From assembly GCF_000971255.1 (NCBI RefSeq), contig NZ_BBMC01000004.1, positions 124,001 through 188,000 on the forward strand: a stretch of 64,000 bases of DNA. The letters are read 5' to 3'. Numbering within the stretch: position 1 is the stretch's first letter; the number at the start of each line of letters is the position of its first letter. A program made the position numbers and the translations under genes. The DNA is from Demequina rhizosphaerae. Lineage in GTDB: Bacteria > Actinomycetota > Actinomycetes > Actinomycetales > Demequinaceae. The notes below the pieces were generated by a model. The model was not told where the DNA came from. It made no database searches and saw nothing but the letters and a program-made list of their open reading frames with translations. Shown here piece by piece: positions 59,213-64,000 of this stretch.

Positions 59213-59853
59213 TCCGCCCCTCGACCGCCGCGGACCACGCTGCGATCGCGCGCATCTGCCTCCTCACGGGCGCGCAAGGGGACGATGCGACGGGCCGCTT
59301 CGGCGACGACACGGTCCTCACGGACGTCTACGCGACGCCGTACCTCCACGGCCCCGGCGGCTTCTGCCTCGTGTGGGACGACGGCGGCGAGGCCCGCGGC
59401 TACGTGCTCGGCACGTCCGACACCGGGGCGTTCCAGCGGTGGTTCGTCGACGAGTGGTGGCCGCGCGTCGGCCCGACCCACGCCGAGCGCACTCCCGACG
59501 ACGCGTGGCTGCTGCCGTCGGCCGCGGATCCCGGCCGCATGCTGATCCCGCAGCTCGCCGCCTACCCCGCCCACCTCCACATCGACCTCCTGCCCGACCA
59601 GCAGGGCAGGGGAGCGGGGCGCGCCCTCGTCGACGCGGCCTGCCGCCTCCTCGCGGGGCGCGGCGTGCCCGGCGTCCACCTCGTCGCCGAGCGCGCCAAC
59701 GCGGGCGCCCAGGCGTTCTACCCGCGGGTGGGCTTCGCGCCCGTGGGCGGGGACGAGGCGACGGTCACGTTCGCCCGCAGCCTCGCCGCTCGCGCGGACG
59801 AGGGCGGCGGTGCCGCACCCGCCGCCGGAGACGCCTCCCCGCTTGCGGAGTGA
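59209..59853 (+). CDS. GNAT-family N-acetyltransferase
   Basis: A 214-residue acetyltransferase. Motif A, LHIDLLPDQQGRGAGRALVDA (about 124-144), binds acetyl-CoA. The C-terminal NAGAQAFYPRVGFAPVG is also conserved. The substrate is unknown. It is translationally coupled to the membrane protein gene upstream. Confidence 0.88.
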   Translation: MIRPSTAADHAAIARICLLTGAQGDDATGRFGDDTVLTDVYATPYLHGPGGFCLVWDDGGEARGYVLGTSDTGAFQRWFVDEWWPRVGPTHAERTPDDAWLLPSAADPGRMLIPQLAAYPAHLHIDLLPDQQGRGAGRALVDAACRLLAGRGVPGVHLVAERANAGAQAFYPRVGFAPVGGDEATVTFARSLAARADEGGGAAPAAGDASPLAE

Positions 59854-59866
59854 GTGCTCACTCACT
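59849..59866. promoter_or_regulatory. TetR-type palindromic operator
   Basis: AGTGAGTG (59849-59856), CT, CACTCACT (59859-59866): perfect 8-bp arms. It lies directly before the -10 hexamer TAGGGT (59867-59872), which is itself 6 nt from the tetR GTG. Binding there would block transcription of the regulator and the exporter genes. Confidence 0.85.
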
Positions 59867-59878
59867 TAGGGTGAGCCG

Positions 59879-60478
59879 GTGACCACCCGGACCCGGCGGG
59901 CGGCCCCCATGGCCCCCGATCAGCGACGCGCCTCGATCGTCGACGCCGCGATCCCGCTCATCCTCGAGCGCGGCGCCGAGGTCACCACGCGCGAGATCGC
60001 GGACGCCGCCGGCATCGCGGAGGGCACCGTCTTCCGCGCCTTCGCGGACAAGACCGAGCTCATCGATGCCGCGATCACCCGCGTGATGGACCCCACCGAG
60101 CTGCTCGCCGACCTCGACGCGATCGACGCGGCGCTCCCGCTCGACGACAAGATCGAGCGCGTCGTCTCCCTCATGCACCGGCGTGTGTCGGCCGTCGTGC
60201 GCTTCATGACGGCGCTCGGCCCGCGCGACCACGCCCGTCACCGCGCGGGCGAGGACCACCCGCACCGCAATCCGCCGCTCGGGGAGACCACCGGCGTCGT
60301 GGCCCGCCTGCTCGAGCCCGACGCGCACCGGCTGCGCGTCCCCGTCGCGACAGCCGTCGACTATCTGCGCATCCTGGTGTTCGGCACCACGATGCCGTTC
60401 CTCACCAACGGAGGCACCTCGGACCCGTCCGAGCTCGCCGACTTCATCCTGCGCGGCATCGCCAAGGAAGGGGACTGA
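59879..60478 (+). CDS. TetR-family regulator of the ABC exporter operon
   Basis: A 199-residue repressor with an N-terminal HTH (RASIVDAAIPLILERGAEVTT, then IADAAGIAEGTVFRAFADKTEL) and a variable ligand-binding C-terminus. The GTG start is leaderless behind TAGGGT. It lies 4 nt before the first exporter gene; autorepression through the palindrome at 59849-59866 is expected. Confidence 0.92.
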   Translation: MTTRTRRAAPMAPDQRRASIVDAAIPLILERGAEVTTREIADAAGIAEGTVFRAFADKTELIDAAITRVMDPTELLADLDAIDAALPLDDKIERVVSLMHRRVSAVVRFMTALGPRDHARHRAGEDHPHRNPPLGETTGVVARLLEPDAHRLRVPVATAVDYLRILVFGTTMPFLTNGGTSDPSELADFILRGIAKEGD

Positions 60479-60482
60479 TCCC

Positions 60483-62213
60483 ATGCTCTGGAAGCTCCTG
60501 GTGAGCTCGGTCAGGCCGTACTGGCGCCTCCTCGTGGGCGTCGTCGTGTTCCAGTTCGCGCAAGCGATGGTGAACCTGTACCTGCCCACGCTCAACGCCG
60601 ACATCATCGACAAGGGCGTGGCCACCGGCGACACCGGCTACATCTGGCGCATGGGCGGCTGGATGCTCGCGCTGTCGTTCGTGGGCGTCGCCGTCACCAT
60701 CACGGCCGTGTACTTCGGCGCCAAGCTCGCGATGCGCGTGGGCCGCGACCTCCGCCGCGACATCTTCGGGCGCGTCGGGTCGTTCTCCGAGGCCGAGGTC
60801 CAGCGCTTCGGCGCCCCGTCGCTCATCACCCGCACGAGCAACGACGTCCAGCAGGTCCAGATGCTCGTCCTCATGACCTGCACCATGCTCATGACGACGC
60901 CGTTCACGCTCATCGGCGGCGTCATCCTCGCGATCGACCAGGACCCCGAGCTGTCGTGGATCATGGCGGTCGCGATCCCGTTGCTGCTCGTCATCGTGCT
61001 GCTCATCGTGTGGCGCATGGTGCCCCACTTCCGCCGCATGCAGACCCGCATCGACGGCATCAACCGCGTGCTGCGCGAGCAGCTCACGGGCATCCGCGTG
61101 ATCCGCGCCTTCGTCCGCGAGCCCGTCGAGGAGACGCGCTTCGCCGAGGCCAACGACCTCGTCACCGAGTCCGCCCTCAAGGCCGGGCGCCTCATGGCCG
61201 CGATGTTCCCGCTCGTGCTGCTCGTCGTGAACCTCGGCTCCGCCGCGGTGATCTGGTTCGGCGGCTACCGCATCGACTCGGGCGAGATGCAGGTCGGCGC
61301 GCTCACCGCGTTCCTCAGCTACCTCATCCAGATCCTGTTCTCCGTGCTCATGGCGACGTTCCTGTTCGTGCTCGTGCCCCGCGCGTCCGTGTCCGCGGAC
61401 CGCATCGGCGAGGTGCTCGCGACCCGGTCGACCGTGACGGAGGCCGATGCGGCGGTCGAGGTCCCCTCGACCGGCGACGTGGTCTTCGACAACGTCACCT
61501 TCACGTACCCGGGCGCCGAGCAGCCGGTGCTCGCCGACATCTCGTTCACCGCGCGCCGCGGCACCACGACCGCCATCATCGGCTCGACCGGCGCGGGCAA
61601 GACCACCCTGGTCAACCTCATCCCGCGGCTGTACGACGCGACCGGCGGCTCCGTCCTCGTCGGCGGCGTCGACGTGCGCGGCGCGCGCCTCGAGTCCCTG
61701 TGGTCGCGCATCGGCGTGGTGCCGCAGCGCCCGTACCTCTTCGCGGGGACCGTGGCGAGCAACCTCCGGTACGGCCGCGAGGAGGCCACCGACGAGGAGC
61801 TGTGGGAGGCGCTCGCGATCGCCCAGGGCGAGGACTTCGTGCGGGCCATGCCCGAGCAGCTCGACACCCCCGTCGCGCAGGGCGGCACCACCGTCTCGGG
61901 CGGCCAGCGCCAGCGCCTGTCCATCGCCCGCGCCCTGGTGCGGCAGCCGGACGTGCTGGTGTTCGACGACTCGTTCAGCGCGCTCGACACCGCGACCGAC
62001 GCGCGCCTGCGCGCCGCCCTCGACCGCGACGTCACGGACGCGACCGTGATCGTCGTCGCCCAGCGCGTCTCGAGCATCGTCGACGCGGACCAGATCCTGG
62101 TGATGGAGGACGGGCGCATCGTCGACCGCGGCACGCACGCCGAGCTCCTGGAGACGTCGCCCACGTACCAGGAGATCGTCAGTACCCAGCTGCGAGCGGA
62201 GGAGGTGGCCTGA
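60483..62213 (+). CDS. ABC exporter half-transporter with degenerate catalytic site
   Basis: A 576-residue transporter: six membrane helices (about 1-300), then an ATPase domain with Walker A GSTGAGKTT (about 368), signature VSGGQRQR and Walker B LVFDDSFSALD. The catalytic Glu after Walker B is Asp here, the mark of the non-consensus half of heterodimeric exporters such as TM287/288 or BmrCD. It overlaps the next gene by 1 nt. Confidence 0.93.
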   Translation: MLWKLLVSSVRPYWRLLVGVVVFQFAQAMVNLYLPTLNADIIDKGVATGDTGYIWRMGGWMLALSFVGVAVTITAVYFGAKLAMRVGRDLRRDIFGRVGSFSEAEVQRFGAPSLITRTSNDVQQVQMLVLMTCTMLMTTPFTLIGGVILAIDQDPELSWIMAVAIPLLLVIVLLIVWRMVPHFRRMQTRIDGINRVLREQLTGIRVIRAFVREPVEETRFAEANDLVTESALKAGRLMAAMFPLVLLVVNLGSAAVIWFGGYRIDSGEMQVGALTAFLSYLIQILFSVLMATFLFVLVPRASVSADRIGEVLATRSTVTEADAAVEVPSTGDVVFDNVTFTYPGAEQPVLADISFTARRGTTTAIIGSTGAGKTTLVNLIPRLYDATGGSVLVGGVDVRGARLESLWSRIGVVPQRPYLFAGTVASNLRYGREEATDEELWEALAIAQGEDFVRAMPEQLDTPVAQGGTTVSGGQRQRLSIARALVRQPDVLVFDDSFSALDTATDARLRAALDRDVTDATVIVVAQRVSSIVDADQILVMEDGRIVDRGTHAELLETSPTYQEIVSTQLRAEEVA

Positions 62214-64000
62214 TGAGCGAGCGCACCGAGACCAAGAACCGTCCCCCGCAGCGCCAGCACGGCGGCCCCATGGGCCCCGGCATGGGCGCCCCCACCGAGA
62301 AGGCGTCGAACTTCAAGGAGTCGGGCAAGCGGCTCGCCGGGCTGCTCAAGCCCGAGATGGCGCTCGTGATCGTGGTCGTCGTCCTGGGCGCCGGGTCCGT
62401 CGCCCTGTCCGTCGTCGGCCCCAAGATCCTGGGCAACGCGACCACCGTGATCTTCGAGGGCTTCCTCGCCGGCGGCGTCGACTTCCCCAAGCTCCACGGC
62501 ATCCTGCTGTGGGTCGTCGTCATCTACATCGGCTCGGCGATCCTGGGCCTGCTCCAGGGCTTCCTGCTCAACGGCGTCACCCAGCGCACCGTGTTCCGGC
62601 TCCGCGAGAGCGTCGAGCAGAAGATCCACCGCCTGCCGCTCAGCTACTTCGACCGCCACCAGCGTGGCGACCTGCTGAGCCGCGTCACCAACGACATCGA
62701 CAACATCTCGCAGACGCTCCAGCAGACGCTCAGCCAGCTGTTCATCTCGCTCCTCACCGTGATCGGCATCCTCGGCATGATGTTCTCGATCTCGTGGGAG
62801 CTCGCGCTCGTCGCGTTGGTGTCGATCCCGCTCACCGCGGTGCTCGTGGCCCAGATCGCGAAGCGCTCGCAGCCCAAGTTCGTCGCGCAGTGGAAGCACA
62901 CCGGCGACCTCAACTCCCAGATCGAGGAGGGCTACACCGGCCACGGGCTCGTCAAGGTGTTCGGGCGCAAGCGCGAGTCGCAGGCCGAGTTCGCCCGCAA
63001 GAACGAGGAGCTGTACGAGGCGAGCTTCGGGGCCCAGTTCATCTCCGGCATCATCATGCCGAGCGCGATGTTCATCGGGAACCTCGTCTACGTCGCCATC
63101 GCCGTCATCGGCGGGCTGCGCGTCGCGAGCGGCACCATGACGCTCGGCGACGTCCAGGCCTTCATCCAGTACTCGCGCCAGTTCCAGCAGCCCATCAGCC
63201 AGCTGGGCTCGATGGCGAACCTGCTGCAGTCGGGCGTCGCGTCCGCCGAGCGCGTGTTCGAGCTGCTCGACGCCGACGAGCAGGGCGCGGACGCGGACCC
63301 CGCCGCGACGCCCGCGGACGACCACGGCCGCCTCGTGTTCGAGGACGTGTCCTTCCGCTACGTGCAGGACAAGCCGCTCATCGACGACCTCGACCTCACG
63401 GTCGAGCCCGGGCGCACGGTCGCGATCGTGGGCCCCACGGGCGCCGGCAAGACCACGCTGGTCAACCTCATCATGCGGTTCTACGAGCTCGAGGGCGGGC
63501 GCATCACGCTCGACGGCACGGACATCGCGCAGATGTCCCGCCAGGACCTGCGCTCGCGCACAGGCATGGTGCTCCAGGACACGTGGCTGTTCGGCGGCAC
63601 CATCCGCGACAACATCGCGTACGGACGCCCGGGAGCGACGGAGGACGAGATCCTCGACGCCGCGCGCGCCGCCTACGTCGACCGCTTCGTGCACTCGCTG
63701 CCCGACGGCTACGACACCGTGCTCGACGACGACGCGACCAACCTGTCCGCGGGCGAGCGCCAGCTCGTCACCATCGCGCGCGCGTTCGTCGCGCGGCCGC
63801 AGGTGCTCATCCTCGACGAGGCGACCAGCTCGGTCGACACCCGCACCGAGCTGCTCGTCCAGCGCGCGATGGCGGAGCTGCGCAAGGACCGCACGGCCTT
63901 CGTCATCGCGCACCGCCTGTCCACGATCCGCGACGCTGACCTCATCCTCGTGATGGAGAACGGGGCGATCGTCGAGCAGGGGAACCACCACCAGTTGCTC
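62213..64000 (+). CDS. ABC exporter half-transporter, partner (3' truncated by window end)
   Basis: 596 residues are visible. A Pro/Gln/Gly-rich N-terminus (about 1-35) precedes the membrane domain and an ATPase domain with Walker A GPTGAGKTT, signature LSAGERQ and Walker B LILDEATSSVD (consensus Glu). It complements the degenerate partner to form a heterodimeric multidrug-type exporter. ATG 62213 lies in a TGATG overlap. The last residues are missing. Confidence 0.94.
   Translation, partial: MSERTETKNRPPQRQHGGPMGPGMGAPTEKASNFKESGKRLAGLLKPEMALVIVVVVLGAGSVALSVVGPKILGNATTVIFEGFLAGGVDFPKLHGILLWVVVIYIGSAILGLLQGFLLNGVTQRTVFRLRESVEQKIHRLPLSYFDRHQRGDLLSRVTNDIDNISQTLQQTLSQLFISLLTVIGILGMMFSISWELALVALVSIPLTAVLVAQIAKRSQPKFVAQWKHTGDLNSQIEEGYTGHGLVKVFGRKRESQAEFARKNEELYEASFGAQFISGIIMPSAMFIGNLVYVAIAVIGGLRVASGTMTLGDVQAFIQYSRQFQQPISQLGSMANLLQSGVASAERVFELLDADEQGADADPAATPADDHGRLVFEDVSFRYVQDKPLIDDLDLTVEPGRTVAIVGPTGAGKTTLVNLIMRFYELEGGRITLDGTDIAQMSRQDLRSRTGMVLQDTWLFGGTIRDNIAYGRPGATEDEILDAARAAYVDRFVHSLPDGYDTVLDDDATNLSAGERQLVTIARAFVARPQVLILDEATSSVDTRTELLVQRAMAELRKDRTAFVIAHRLSTIRDADLILVMENGAIVEQGNHHQLL

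Overview
The window is one strand-mixed stretch of a very GC-rich chromosome (roughly 70-75% G+C by eye, strong GC3 codon bias). Gene content and order (lpqB-comF-hpf-secA; rsgA-aroA-sigR-rsrA; the 24-residue ribosomal protein bL37; a fused Kgd 2-oxoglutarate enzyme; argS-lysA-hom-thrC-thrB) point to an actinobacterium of the order Micrococcales, in the range of Demequina or Cellulomonas. This is a judgement from recognised proteins, not from a database search. Many genes start 6-7 bases after a TAnnnT hexamer with no Shine-Dalgarno, so leaderless transcription looks common.

Layout. 1-11 kb: lipoprotein LpqB (5' truncated), ComF, long-form HPF, an EamA transporter and SecA; then an Rv3235/LysM pair, a small conserved protein, a BldC-like DNA-binding protein, and a SAF/CpaE-like pair. 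11-18.4 kb: HisN, RsgA, an oxidoreductase, AroA, a DoxX-like protein, the redox-sensing sigma factor SigR/SigH with its anti-sigma factor RsrA, bL37 and a PilT-type ATPase. 18.4-18.9 kb is non-coding and carries two copies of a repeat with 13-bp tandem units flanking a strong stem-loop. 18.9-31.1 kb: an SGNH-fold protein that has lost its catalytic residues, coupled to Kgd; an ABC transporter with a palindromic operator; two CNNM/CorC proteins; a VanY-like peptidase; alanine dehydrogenase; DUF202 proteins.

31.15-47.55 kb is an accessory island. It has lower GC and different codon use, and lies between the DUF202 operon and a tRNA-Arg(CCG). It holds two overlapping DUF262 (GmrSD-like) genes, a methyltransferase, a Nudix-winged-helix-membrane protein, a DUF1232/MIT_C pair, small unknown genes, and a coupled operon of two dynamin-like GTPases (LeoA-like) behind an unknown 169-residue protein. 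A lipoprotein, a truncated gene, a complete IS3-family element and the 3' remnant of an IS481-like transposase next to the tRNA complete it. The content suggests a phage-defence island, but no function is proven from sequence.

47.6-64 kb returns to core genes: ArgS, then lysine and threonine biosynthesis (lysA, hom, thrC, thrB), a QorB-like reductase with a divergent HxlR regulator, a TRIC channel divergent from a membrane protein/GNAT pair, and a TetR regulator with a palindromic operator in front of a heterodimeric ABC exporter that runs off the window end.

Main points to check: the two-promoter, two-isoform SigR arrangement; the leaderless 8-9 codon mini-ORFs overlapping the starts of rsgA and a CNNM gene; the SGNH pseudoenzyme coupled to a Kgd lacking the usual N-terminus; the dynamin and DUF262 operons; the repeat locus at 18.4-18.9 kb; and an apparently over-represented GACGATGCG motif.
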